Assembly: GCF_027594745.1 (NCBI RefSeq) | Contig: NZ_CP110854.1 | Location: 1,240,001-1,304,000, forward strand | Origin: Saprospira grandis | GTDB taxonomy: Bacteria > Bacteroidota > Bacteroidia > Chitinophagales > Saprospiraceae | DNA length: 64,000 nt | Direction of reading: 5' to 3' | In this document: positions 1 through 7,244 of the stretch, piece by piece | Layout: the number at the start of each line of letters is the position of its first letter | Numbering within the stretch: the first letter of the stretch is position 1 | Notes under the pieces: model-generated | What the model was told of the DNA's origin: nothing | Seen by the model: the letters and a program-made list of their open reading frames with translations, nothing else | Databases searched by the model: none | Made by a program: the position numbers and the translations under genes

Positions 1-474
1 TTTCCCCTACTGCAGTTTTCGCTCATTAGCCTGCTGTATAGCCTTTATCAGGCTTTTCCCTTGGCCAAAAAATGGAAAAATACAGCTTTGGTCTTCGCCA
101 GCGTTCTAGGCCTAAGCCTTTTTGGCCTCAACTACCGCCCCAATACCATGACCGAATGGTACTACAATGTAGAGGATAGAAAAATTTTGAGCGAATTGGA
201 GGCGAGCATTCCCCAAAATGAAACCCATACCCTAGGCATTTGGTGGCTCTTTTTCCCCACTTTCGAGTTCTATCTAGAAACGGGGGTCTATCAAAATATT
301 CAGCTCAATCCACACAATATGCAGCTTGATCTCGAGCAGGATTATGACTATTATTTTATCGACCACAATGCAGAACGAGTGGCCGCTTTAAGCGAAAAAT
401 ACGAACGCTTCAAAAATTACCAACAAGGGATTCTCTTTCGCCATAAGAACTTTCCCATTCAGAAAAATAACTAG
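1..474 (+). CDS. Partial membrane protein, C-terminal end
   Basis: The frame is open from the first base and ends in TAG at 472-474, so the N-terminus lies outside the window. The first 45 or so visible residues are hydrophobic and include a probable last membrane segment (ALVFASVLGLSLFGL). A soluble tail of about 110 residues follows, rich in Tyr and Asn. This layout fits the end of a polytopic membrane enzyme such as a glycosyltransferase of the dolichyl-phosphate-mannose type, but no diagnostic motif is visible and no function is assigned. A repeat element starts a few bases after the stop. The TTG at 61 is unlikely to be the start because the frame continues upstream. Confidence 0.6.
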   Translation, partial: FPLLQFSLISLLYSLYQAFPLAKKWKNTALVFASVLGLSLFGLNYRPNTMTEWYYNVEDRKILSELEASIPQNETHTLGIWWLFFPTFEFYLETGVYQNIQLNPHNMQLDLEQDYDYYFIDHNAERVAALSEKYERFKNYQQGILFRHKNFPIQKNN

Positions 475-478
475 TGTT

Positions 479-668
479 TTTTGGGGCTGCCCCGCCCTTT
501 GGGCGGGTCGGGCTATGTCGCAGCTCGCAGGTCTGCTCGGCCCTGCGGGCTTTTTCGCTTTGCTTCAAAAGCCCTGGGTCTGGCCTTCGGCCACTGCTTT
601 CTATCCCTCAGCCACGTCGCTACGCTCCTATGCGGGCGCTGCGCGCCCTGCAAAGCTGCAATTGGACC
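479..668 (+). repeat. GC-rich intergenic repeat R1
   Basis: Head GGGGCTGCCCC at 483 is followed by a perfect 7-bp hairpin (CCCGCCC/GGGCGGG), the core GGTCTGCTCGGCCCTGCG and the tail TTGGACC. It starts within about 5 bases of the preceding stop codon, in the same orientation, and fills the gap to the dnaX 3' end. Confidence 0.9.
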
Positions 669-674
669 AACAGG

Positions 675-2456
675 CTAGCGCTTTTTGGGCGGAAAAAGCT
701 CAAAGCGCTTCTGAAAATCTTTCAATAAGCCATTTTGCTTCAAAAAGTGGACATACTTCTCTCGGTCGGTTGTCGGCCGATGTTTTGGCTTGGGGATATC
801 TTCTTCCTTGGGTTCCTCTATCGTAAATTTGTACTGTAATTTGGGCAGACCAAATTCTTCTCGCAACTGATTGAGCAGGGCCTGTTCATCGCCAATAGCG
901 TCTTTTACTCTTTGGCTACTCACCACTAATCCTAGGGCCTGTTCTTCTTTGGGCAAAACCGTCAATTTAGCCGATCGCAGCAGGGCTTGCATAGAAGGCG
1001 ACTCCATTTTTTGGGCATAGGCTTCCCAAAGGGCCAAAACAGCCTTTTCTTCCCAGCTTTTGTGTACAATTTGCTTTTTGCGCTCTTCTTCCGCCTGAAT
1101 TTCGGCCTTAAGGGCATCTATGGCCGTTTCTTTTTTCTTTTTGAGGCGCTCCTTTAAACTCTTTTTAGGCTTTTTTTCCAGTTTTGGCGCTGCCTCCTTG
1201 GGCTCTTCTTTGGTTGCAACTACTTTAGGGCTAGTTGTTTCTTTGGGTTCTTCTTGTTTTTTGCTGGGGGCAGCGCCTTCTTGGACCACTTCCGTCGGCC
1301 TACTTTCTACGGTTTGCACATACTGTACAACTTGCTGTGGAGCCAAAGTTTTGGGCTGTATCGCCCTGCGGATATGGGCCATTTTAATCAGAGCCATTTC
1401 TACATGTAGGCGCTTATTTCTGGCCATTTTATAATTCACATCGCAGGCGGCGCTCAGGCTCAGGGCCGAAACCAAAATATCTTTGGGCGCCAATTGGGCC
1501 TGTTGCTGATAGCGTTGGCGCAGCTTTTCACTAAGGTCCAAAAGGCCAAGGGTGCTAGCATCTTGGGCCATTAGCAAATTGCGCAAATGCAAAGAAAGGC
1601 CATCTAAGAAAATATCGCCATCAAATCCCTTTCGCTGAATTTGGTCAAAGATGAGGAGCAATTGCTGCATATCCTCCGCCAAGATGGCATCAATAATCTG
1701 AAAGTAATAATCGTAATCTAAAATATTCAGGTTTTCAATGACATCCTCATAGCGGATATGGCTGCCTGAAAAACTGACCATGCGGTCAAAAATAGAAAGG
1801 GCATCTCGCAGAGCGCCATCGGCCTTTTGGGCAATCATATTGAGGGCCTCTTCTTCGGCCTCAATGCCCTCTTCTTGGCAAATTTTGGCCAAATGCGCTC
1901 GCATATCGGCTACCTGAATTCGATTAAAGTCAAAAATTTGACAGCGAGAGAGAATAGTGGGAATAATTTTATGCTTCTCGGTAGTGGCCAAAATGAAAAT
2001 GGCATAAGAGGGCGGTTCCTCCAAAGTTTTTAGAAAAGCATTAAAGGCCGCCTGAGAAAGCATATGCACCTCATCAATAATATAGATTTTGTAGCGGCCC
2101 TTTTGAGGAGCAAAACGCACTTGTTCAATCAAAGAGCGGATATGCTCTACCGAGTTATTGGAGGCGGCATCTAGCTCATGAATATTGAGTGAAGCATTTT
2201 CTCTAAAGGCTGTGCAAGAAGGGCATTCATCGCAGGGCTCGGTATCTGAGGTGGGATTTTCACAATTGAGTAATTTGGCCAAGATACGGGCGCAGGTCGT
2301 TTTGCCCACCCCTCTAGGGCCACAAAACAAAAAAGCTTGGGCCAAATGCTCTGAGCGGATGGCATTTTTGAGGGTATTAGAAACATGTTGTTGACCCACC
2401 ACCGAATCAAAGCGGATGGGACGATATTTGCGGGCGGAAACGACGAAATTACTCAT
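675..2456 (-). CDS. dnaX: DNA polymerase III subunit gamma/tau
   Basis: Clamp-loader ATPase of the replicative polymerase, 593 residues. The N-terminus has the typical RKYRP..F..VVGQ opening, a Walker A motif GPRGVGKT at residues 46-53, a zinc-binding Cys set at 65, 75, 78 and 81, and a Walker B region IIDEVHML near 125. AAA+ and lid domains occupy about 1-365. A linker of about 110 residues, rich in Lys, Glu and Pro, is followed by a C-terminal domain. Domain III length and the tau-like tail match the family. No slippery A-tract for gamma production was recognised. The gene stands alone between two repeats. Confidence 0.97.
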   Translation of the reverse strand: MSNFVVSARKYRPIRFDSVVGQQHVSNTLKNAIRSEHLAQAFLFCGPRGVGKTTCARILAKLLNCENPTSDTEPCDECPSCTAFRENASLNIHELDAASNNSVEHIRSLIEQVRFAPQKGRYKIYIIDEVHMLSQAAFNAFLKTLEEPPSYAIFILATTEKHKIIPTILSRCQIFDFNRIQVADMRAHLAKICQEEGIEAEEEALNMIAQKADGALRDALSIFDRMVSFSGSHIRYEDVIENLNILDYDYYFQIIDAILAEDMQQLLLIFDQIQRKGFDGDIFLDGLSLHLRNLLMAQDASTLGLLDLSEKLRQRYQQQAQLAPKDILVSALSLSAACDVNYKMARNKRLHVEMALIKMAHIRRAIQPKTLAPQQVVQYVQTVESRPTEVVQEGAAPSKKQEEPKETTSPKVVATKEEPKEAAPKLEKKPKKSLKERLKKKKETAIDALKAEIQAEEERKKQIVHKSWEEKAVLALWEAYAQKMESPSMQALLRSAKLTVLPKEEQALGLVVSSQRVKDAIGDEQALLNQLREEFGLPKLQYKFTIEEPKEEDIPKPKHRPTTDREKYVHFLKQNGLLKDFQKRFELFPPKKR

Positions 2457-2540
2457 AATAATTTAACTTGTAGGGCAAAGATAGGCTTTCTAAAGGAACT
2501 TAGAAGCCCTTCTGAATAAGAAGAGGGCAAAAACTTCTGC

Positions 2541-2766
2541 GGTCCTTTGGCCTAGCGATGTGCAGCAGTGGCCGTCAGGCCAGACCAAGGCGCTGCAAGC
2601 GCCGCAGGGCCGAGCGAACAGCGAGCTGCGAAACGTAGCGCCCGCCGAAGGCGGGAGGCCCCAAAACAACAGCGAGCTGCGAAACGACAACAAGCCCTTT
2701 AGGGCGCAGTTCGACGACCAAAGGGAGTAACCGCAGCAAGGCGAAGCCGCAGCTGAGGCCCCAAAA
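2541..2766 (-). repeat. GC-rich intergenic repeat R2 with nested sub-module
   Basis: Minus-oriented unit (reads GGGGCCTC... from 2766), with a second variable hairpin GGCGCT/AGCGCC. It carries an extra module at about 2674-2735: GACAACAAG, hairpin CCC-TTTA-GGG, then CAGTTCGACGACC, which recurs twice in R17. It lies between the dnaX start and the next gene's start. Confidence 0.88.
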
Positions 2767-2788
2767 AATAAAACAAATCCCCTTAAAT

Positions 2789-3307
2789 ATGCGTATATTT
2801 ACAGTTATTATTTCATTCTTTTTTTTGCTGAGTTGTTCATCTTCCCCAGAAGTTGTGGCTGATCAGCCTGCGCCAGAGCCTGTAGAAAAAGAGGAGGTTG
2901 CGGCTCCGCCTGTAGCTGAGCCCAAGCCAGTAGTGGCCATAGACAGCAGTGGGCCCAAGCGGGCCAAAAAGCCCAGTTTGCGGCCAGCTTTTCCTCAATT
3001 TGATAGTTTGGCCCATGACTTTGGGGAGGTTATTCAGGATTCGGTGCTTCGGCATCGCTTTCATTTTGAGAATACTGGAGAGCGGCCTTTAGAGATAGAA
3101 TCCGTGCAGGGAAGTTGTGGTTGCATACAGGGCAGCCAGCCATTTTTGCCCATTGGGCCGGGAGAAAAAAGTTATATTGATCTCCGTTTTGATAGTCGGG
3201 GACGGCAGGGGGCTGAGTACAAATACCTTTTGGTGAATTGGAAGGGCAATGAGGAGCCATTGAAGCTAGAAGTCCGGGCAAAAGTCTTGTTAAAAGAGAA
3301 AAAATAG
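2789..3307 (+). CDS. Lipoprotein with DUF1573 domain
   Basis: A 172-residue predicted lipoprotein with lipobox LLSC and lipidated Cys16. A Pro/Glu/Ala-rich linker (about 18-60) leads to a DUF1573 domain (about 68-170). Seen motifs are F..L.HDFGEV, FHFENTGERPLEI and the paired Cys of GSCGC. DUF1573 is an Ig-like (ASH/MSP-type) fold common in Bacteroidota exported proteins; its biochemical role is not known. The next gene starts 37 bases later on the same strand, so the two may be cotranscribed, up to the terminator at 4078-4110. Confidence 0.85.
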   Translation: MRIFTVIISFFFLLSCSSSPEVVADQPAPEPVEKEEVAAPPVAEPKPVVAIDSSGPKRAKKPSLRPAFPQFDSLAHDFGEVIQDSVLRHRFHFENTGERPLEIESVQGSCGCIQGSQPFLPIGPGEKSYIDLRFDSRGRQGAEYKYLLVNWKGNEEPLKLEVRAKVLLKEKK

Positions 3308-3344
3308 TGGTATATTCGAGAAGATAACCAAAAAACTATTTTCG

Positions 3345-4058
3345 ATGAAAAACTTTATCTTTTTGGCCTTTTTAGGGGCCTTAATTTTGGGACAAACGGC
3401 CTGTAAACGCAGTGTAGAAGGCGAGACACAGAGCTGGGAGGCCAACAAAGGAAATGTACAGAAGCTATCGGCCAAGTACAGTAACTTTAAGCCTGCATTT
3501 GAGGAAATCTTGAAAAAAGCGGAGGCTAAAATGACCGAAGCGCAGGCGATGACTGATGAGAAGGCCAAGATTTCGGCCATGGCGGAGGCCAACTCGATTA
3601 TTCGGCCCAAATTTGTGCGGGGCTTAGAAGGTATGGACCGCAAGATTTCTACTTTGGAAGACCTGATGGCCAAGGCTAGTCAGCAATCTAAGGATCATAG
3701 CGACCGAGATGCTGCTTGGGCGGCTAAAAGCAGTGGCGAGCGGGCTATTCGGGAGGCTCGTGAGCTTATTCGCAGCGCCAAAGTGAGCTCGGCAGCAGTA
3801 GCCGATGGCATTGTTAGCGATGCCGAGCGGCAGTTAGATTCGGCCCAAAAGCGCTTGCAAGAAGTGGTTAAAACGGCCCAGAAAAAAGCCGATGAAAAAG
3901 AAAAAGCAAAGGCCGATCAGAAAGCAGAAGAAACCGCTAAGCAAGAAGCTGAAGAGAAAAAAGCTTCGCCTATTAAATGTGGGTACTGTGGTACGATGAA
4001 TAAAGCCGGCAGCTTAAAATGTAGCTCTTGTGCTGCTCCCTTAGAGGCCAATAAATAG
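3345..4058 (+). CDS. Lipoprotein with coiled coil and C-terminal zinc ribbon
   Basis: A 237-residue protein with a lipoprotein signal (GQTAC, lipidated Cys20). A long helical, Ala/Lys/Glu-rich middle (about 40-205) is probably coiled coil. The last 30 residues form a zinc-ribbon-like knuckle with two Cys pairs, CGYC and CSSC. Ribbons of this kind are normally cytoplasmic, so their presence on a lipoprotein is odd. No precise family was recognised. It follows the DUF1573 lipoprotein by 37 bases and ends 19 bases before a strong terminator. Confidence 0.75.
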   Translation: MKNFIFLAFLGALILGQTACKRSVEGETQSWEANKGNVQKLSAKYSNFKPAFEEILKKAEAKMTEAQAMTDEKAKISAMAEANSIIRPKFVRGLEGMDRKISTLEDLMAKASQQSKDHSDRDAAWAAKSSGERAIREARELIRSAKVSSAAVADGIVSDAERQLDSAQKRLQEVVKTAQKKADEKEKAKADQKAEETAKQEAEEKKASPIKCGYCGTMNKAGSLKCSSCAAPLEANK

Positions 4059-4077
4059 GTGGAACTAAGGGCATAAA

Positions 4078-4110
4078 AAAGCCGCAAAGGAGAAATTCCT
4101 TTGCGGCTTT
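4078..4110. terminator. Bidirectional intrinsic terminator
   Basis: Perfect 11-bp stem GCCGCAAAGGA (4081-4091) / TCCTTTGCGGC (4097-4107) with an A-run before and T-run after, between two convergent genes. Confidence 0.9.
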
Positions 4111-4117
4111 GCTGTTT

Positions 4118-4648
4118 TTATTGGCCAAAAATCTGCGCCCAATAATAGCCCCATTCGCTATCTTCATCGGCAACAAAACCTGCGCCCATAAAGCGGGCAT
4201 CGGGGTCCAGCATATTTTTAAGATGGCCAGGGCTGTTATACCAGAGCTCAAAAACGGCGGCGGCTGTGGCCGTGCCCACCGCAATATTTTCGGCCATAGG
4301 GAAAAGCTCCGTTTGGCAAAAGGGCTTAATTTTTTCAAAGGTATCGGCCACTTTTTTTAGTTTTCGGCCTTTGCGGTCATAGAGCCCATGTTCAAAATAT
4401 CCGTCTATTATCATATCTTTGGCATGATATCTTGCTGCCCAACTGAGTTCCTTAGACCAGCTGAGGGCTGCCAGCCCCCTAGTTTGTCGAAGTTCATTAA
4501 CGAGTTCTAGCAACTTTTGCTCCTCACTCTTATTAGAAGATGCGATGCGTTCATTGCCCTGCGGCAAGCCCTTAAAACTCTGCGCCTCTAGGCGAAGGGC
4601 CGCCATAGAGAGCAAAGTCAATAGGATAAAGAAGATTTGAAATTGCAT
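4118..4648 (-). CDS. Exported CAP-domain (SCP/PR-1) protein
   Basis: A 176-residue protein with an N-terminal signal peptide (about 1-23, ending LEA-QS). The CAP domain covers about 45-176: LLELVNELR..RGL..L.W, His75 and His87, then AENI (Glu120) and W..SPGH..NML (His142), the positions that form the CAP cavity. The C-terminal YYWAQIFGQ strand is typical. Bacterial CAP proteins are secreted or periplasmic with mostly unknown substrates. It is convergent with the upstream lipoprotein pair and divergent from the OmpA-family gene, with 25 bases between start codons. Confidence 0.88.
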   Translation of the reverse strand: MQFQIFFILLTLLSMAALRLEAQSFKGLPQGNERIASSNKSEEQKLLELVNELRQTRGLAALSWSKELSWAARYHAKDMIIDGYFEHGLYDRKGRKLKKVADTFEKIKPFCQTELFPMAENIAVGTATAAAVFELWYNSPGHLKNMLDPDARFMGAGFVADEDSEWGYYWAQIFGQ

Positions 4649-4673
4649 TGCGCTAAAAGTTAAAATTGAAATA

Positions 4674-6143
4674 ATGAAACAGCTATTTTGTCTGCTCGTT
4701 TTTTTGGGAGCCAGTCTTTTTGCTGAAAGTTGGGCCCAGACAAACTCTTGTCAAACGGTAGAACTCTATCTTTATGCCAAAGATAACAGCGGCTTGATTG
4801 CAGATGCAAATATTCGCTTTTGGCGGCCTGCCGATAGCCTGAGCTACCGCCTAAAAACGGATTCTCTGGGCCGTTGTCGGGCTTGTTTGCCCTTGGCCCA
4901 AAAGGAGTATCAGGTCCAAATTCAACACAAAATTTTTTCTAGCCAAACTTTTTCGCTCCAACTCGATGGTAGCGATAGTACGATCTATAAAAAAGTAGGC
5001 CTAGACCGTCTGCCTGGCTATTTGCTCGAGCTTAGTATTACCGAGTTTTTGCAGGGACGAGGCGATAGCCTAGCCGCTGGCGAATATAGCCTAGAGGGTG
5101 TCACAATCGAAATCTATAATAAAACGCAGTATAAGCAGGAGCTCCGCCTAGTAGAACACCCCCATCACGAAATTTCTTTTTTGATGGAGCAGGGCAATGA
5201 GTACATTTTTATGCTCCGCAAACAGGGCTATTATAGCAAGCGCATGCGGGCCAATGTGAATGTTAATGATTGCATTTTGTGCATGGAGGGCTTTGGAGAG
5301 CTTACGCCTGGGGTGGCCGAATCGCTCACGCAGGACAACAGCATGGGCACTTTGGTCAGCAATGTGAATTTGAGGCCCTTGGCTGTGGGCGAAAAAATGA
5401 AGTTGGACAATATTTACTATGATTATGGGAGCTCGCAAATTCGGCCCGAGAGCTATGCCACCCTCGACCAATTGGCCGAGATGATGCGCGACAACCCCAA
5501 TGTTTATATGGAACTTTCGGCCCATACCGATTGCCGAGGGAGCAAGGCCTTTAATTTGGAGCTTTCGCAGAATCGAGCCAATAATGTGGTCCAATATATT
5601 CAAGAACGCCTCCCCAATGGGGCCGATCGGGTTAAGGCGCAGGGCTATGGCGAGTCTAAACCCCTCAATTCTTGTGTCGATGGCATTAGCTGTAGCGAGG
5701 AGTTGCACCAACAAAATAGACGAACCGAGCTGTTGGTCCTCGATGTGGTCGATGATGAGGATTATATCAACCGCCCGCTGGCCTCCATCATGCAAGAAGA
5801 GCTGGAGTCCGAGATTTTGGCCGCCAATAATAGCTCTTACTTTAAAGAAAAGGACCCCAGCCAGCAAAAAGCGCAACAAAAGCCCACGATTCCCGGCCCA
5901 ATTCCCCCCAATTATAGTGGCTACAAAATTGAGCTGAGTCGCAGCCAAGAGAGTCCGGCCCTAGACCACCCTATTTTCATGGCCTTTTCAACTGTTTTTC
6001 TAGACATTGACGAGCAGGGATTTATCAGTTTTATGGTGGGCGACTACTCTTCTGAGGAGGAGGTCAATAAGGCCCTAGATAAGTTTCGTTCACGTTTTTC
6101 TAAGGCCAAGGCAGTTTATTATAAACTGGGAATTCGACAATAA
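4674..6143 (+). CDS. OmpA-family outer membrane protein with C-terminal extension
   Basis: A 489-residue protein with a signal peptide (about 1-22, WAQ-T). Residues 25-230 look like two carboxypeptidase-regulatory-like or Ig-like modules. The OmpA peptidoglycan-binding domain spans about 241-357, with Asp286 (AHTDCRG) and Arg301 (SQNRA) in the diaminopimelate-binding positions. A linker and an 80-residue SPOR-like tail (YKIELS...GDYSSEEEVNKAL) follow; the SPOR call is tentative. It probably tethers the outer membrane to the cell wall. The repeat R3 begins 3 bases after its stop. Confidence 0.88.
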   Translation: MKQLFCLLVFLGASLFAESWAQTNSCQTVELYLYAKDNSGLIADANIRFWRPADSLSYRLKTDSLGRCRACLPLAQKEYQVQIQHKIFSSQTFSLQLDGSDSTIYKKVGLDRLPGYLLELSITEFLQGRGDSLAAGEYSLEGVTIEIYNKTQYKQELRLVEHPHHEISFLMEQGNEYIFMLRKQGYYSKRMRANVNVNDCILCMEGFGELTPGVAESLTQDNSMGTLVSNVNLRPLAVGEKMKLDNIYYDYGSSQIRPESYATLDQLAEMMRDNPNVYMELSAHTDCRGSKAFNLELSQNRANNVVQYIQERLPNGADRVKAQGYGESKPLNSCVDGISCSEELHQQNRRTELLVLDVVDDEDYINRPLASIMQEELESEILAANNSSYFKEKDPSQQKAQQKPTIPGPIPPNYSGYKIELSRSQESPALDHPIFMAFSTVFLDIDEQGFISFMVGDYSSEEEVNKALDKFRSRFSKAKAVYYKLGIRQ

Positions 6144-6145
6144 TT

Positions 6146-6312
6146 TTTTGGGGCTGCCCCTCGCTTCGCTCGGGTCGGGCTATGTCGCAGCTCGCTGCTC
6201 GCTCGGCCCTGCGCTTTTTTCGCTACGCTCAAAAGCTGGGTCTGGCCTGCGGCCACTGCTATCTATCCCTCAGCCTGCGGCGGCTCTGCCGCCTGTCCAC
6301 CGCAATTGGGCC
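6146..6312 (+). repeat. GC-rich intergenic repeat R3
   Basis: Head GGGGCTGCCCC at about 6150 directly after the OmpA-family stop codon. The unit ends with the hairpin GGCGGC-TCT-GCCGCC and the tail CAATTGGGCC. Confidence 0.9.
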
Positions 6313-6348
6313 AAAAAAAGCCGAGCCTGCTCAAAGCAGACTCGACTT
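6313..6348 (-). terminator. Intrinsic terminator of the Hsp20 gene
   Basis: A 13-bp stem (6318-6330 / 6336-6348). Its two C/A mismatches on the plus strand become G-U pairs in the minus-strand RNA, and a U-run follows (6313-6319). Confidence 0.75.
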
Positions 6349-6417
6349 CACTTAATAACCCTAAAACCTTAACCTTTGGCTTAAATTGACTTAAGCCTCT
6401 GGAAAACCAAAAAACTC

Positions 6418-6864
6418 TTACTGAACCTGAATACTGATTTTCTCTTTTTTAGGCTCCTGCTTTTTAGGAACCTCTAGTTGGAGAATGCCATTTTCATAGC
6501 TAGCAGTAATACTTTCTAAGTCGTATTTATTAGATAAACGGAGCTTGCGCTCAAAGGTTGTAAAGGCAAACTCTCTTCGTCTAACTTTAACATTTTCAGG
6601 CAGTTCCTTAACATTTCTATTGGCTGAGATATGCAGAAGGTCCTTCTCTAGCTCCAATTTAAAATCTTCTTTTTGGAAGCCTGGAGCCGCTAGTTCTAGC
6701 AAAAGGCCAGCTTCTGTCTCAAAAACATTGAGCATAGGTTGCTGATGGGCTTGGTCTTGACCAAAAAACTGTTGTAGGGGTTCTTGCTTGAGCAGTTGCT
6801 CTAGCTCTTTACCAAATTCATTGAAGGGGAAACCAAAGAAGTGATTTGCTTTTGCGTTTTTCAT
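6418..6864 (-). CDS. Small heat-shock protein, Hsp20/alpha-crystallin family
   Basis: A 148-residue ATP-independent holdase. The alpha-crystallin domain covers about 45-140: N-V-F-E-T-E-A-G-L-L start, ELAAPGFQKEDF, then FERKLRLSNKYDLESI and the A.YENGILQLEVPKK strand typical of the family. The C-terminus IQVQ supplies an I-x-V-like anchor. It is monocistronic, with its own terminator. Upstream, three CTGNCA words spaced exactly 31 bp apart surround a TATTTTTG -7-like box (6995-7002, minus strand), suggesting stress-dependent repression or activation. Confidence 0.96.
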   Translation of the reverse strand: MKNAKANHFFGFPFNEFGKELEQLLKQEPLQQFFGQDQAHQQPMLNVFETEAGLLLELAAPGFQKEDFKLELEKDLLHISANRNVKELPENVKVRRREFAFTTFERKLRLSNKYDLESITASYENGILQLEVPKKQEPKKEKISIQVQ

Positions 6865-6982
6865 AGCTCTATTATTTTTCTTACTCTTTTACTATTTAAG
6901 CTGGCCTTGGGCCAGTATGTCTATCGAAGCTTCATCCTTGATTAGACAAGTTTGGGACCAAGGGCCAAAAGAAGAAAAATAA

Positions 6983-7056
6983 CTGTCAAAATGGCAAAAA
7001 TACAAAGGGAATACTGACAAAATGTCAAAAACGGTAGTTTTGAGCTGTCATTTTGG
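6983..7056 (-). promoter_or_regulatory. Candidate Hsp20 promoter with phased operator sites
   Basis: CTGTCAAAATGGCA at 6983-6996, CTGACAAAATGTCA at 7014-7027 and CTGTCATTTTGG at 7045-7056 start exactly 31 bp apart (about three helical turns). The second is a near-perfect dyad (TGACA-N3-TGTCA). A Bacteroidota-type -7 box TAnnTTTG lies between sites 1 and 2 on the minus strand. The regulator is unknown. Confidence 0.5.
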
Positions 7057-7057
7057 T

Positions 7058-7210
7058 CCAATTGCGGTTTTACAGGGCGCGCAGCGCCCGCAGGCCTAGC
7101 GATGTGCAGCAGTGGCCGTCAGGCCAGACCAAGGCGCTCTAAGCGCCGCAGGGCCGAGCGAATAGCGAGCTGCGGAACGTAGCGCCCGCCGAAGGCGGGA
7201 GGCCCCAAAA
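7058..7210 (-). repeat. GC-rich intergenic repeat R4
   Basis: Minus-oriented unit reading GGGGCCTCCCGCC from 7206, with variable hairpin GGCGCT/AGCGCC and tail TTGGACC near 7060. It sits just beyond the prc terminator, 35 bases after the prc stop codon. Confidence 0.88.
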
Positions 7211-7238
7211 AAAATCCCCTCTCTAAACGAAAGGGGAT
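7207..7238 (-). terminator. Intrinsic terminator of prc
   Basis: Stem ATCCCCT (7214-7220) / AGGGGAT (7232-7238), followed in the minus-strand transcript by an eight-U run. Confidence 0.8.
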
Positions 7239-7244
7239 CTAGTT

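Noticed and set aside
474..826. Open frames of 65-103 residues inside repeat R1 (and similar frames in R6, R8, R12, R18, R19, R20)
   Set aside because: They translate the GC-rich repeat in different frames, give the same Ala/Arg/Leu-rich peptides at every copy, and have no start context or known domain.
5148..5948. A 266-residue frame antisense to the OmpA-family gene
   Set aside because: It lies wholly opposite a well-supported OmpA domain, and its composition is that expected from the complementary codons.
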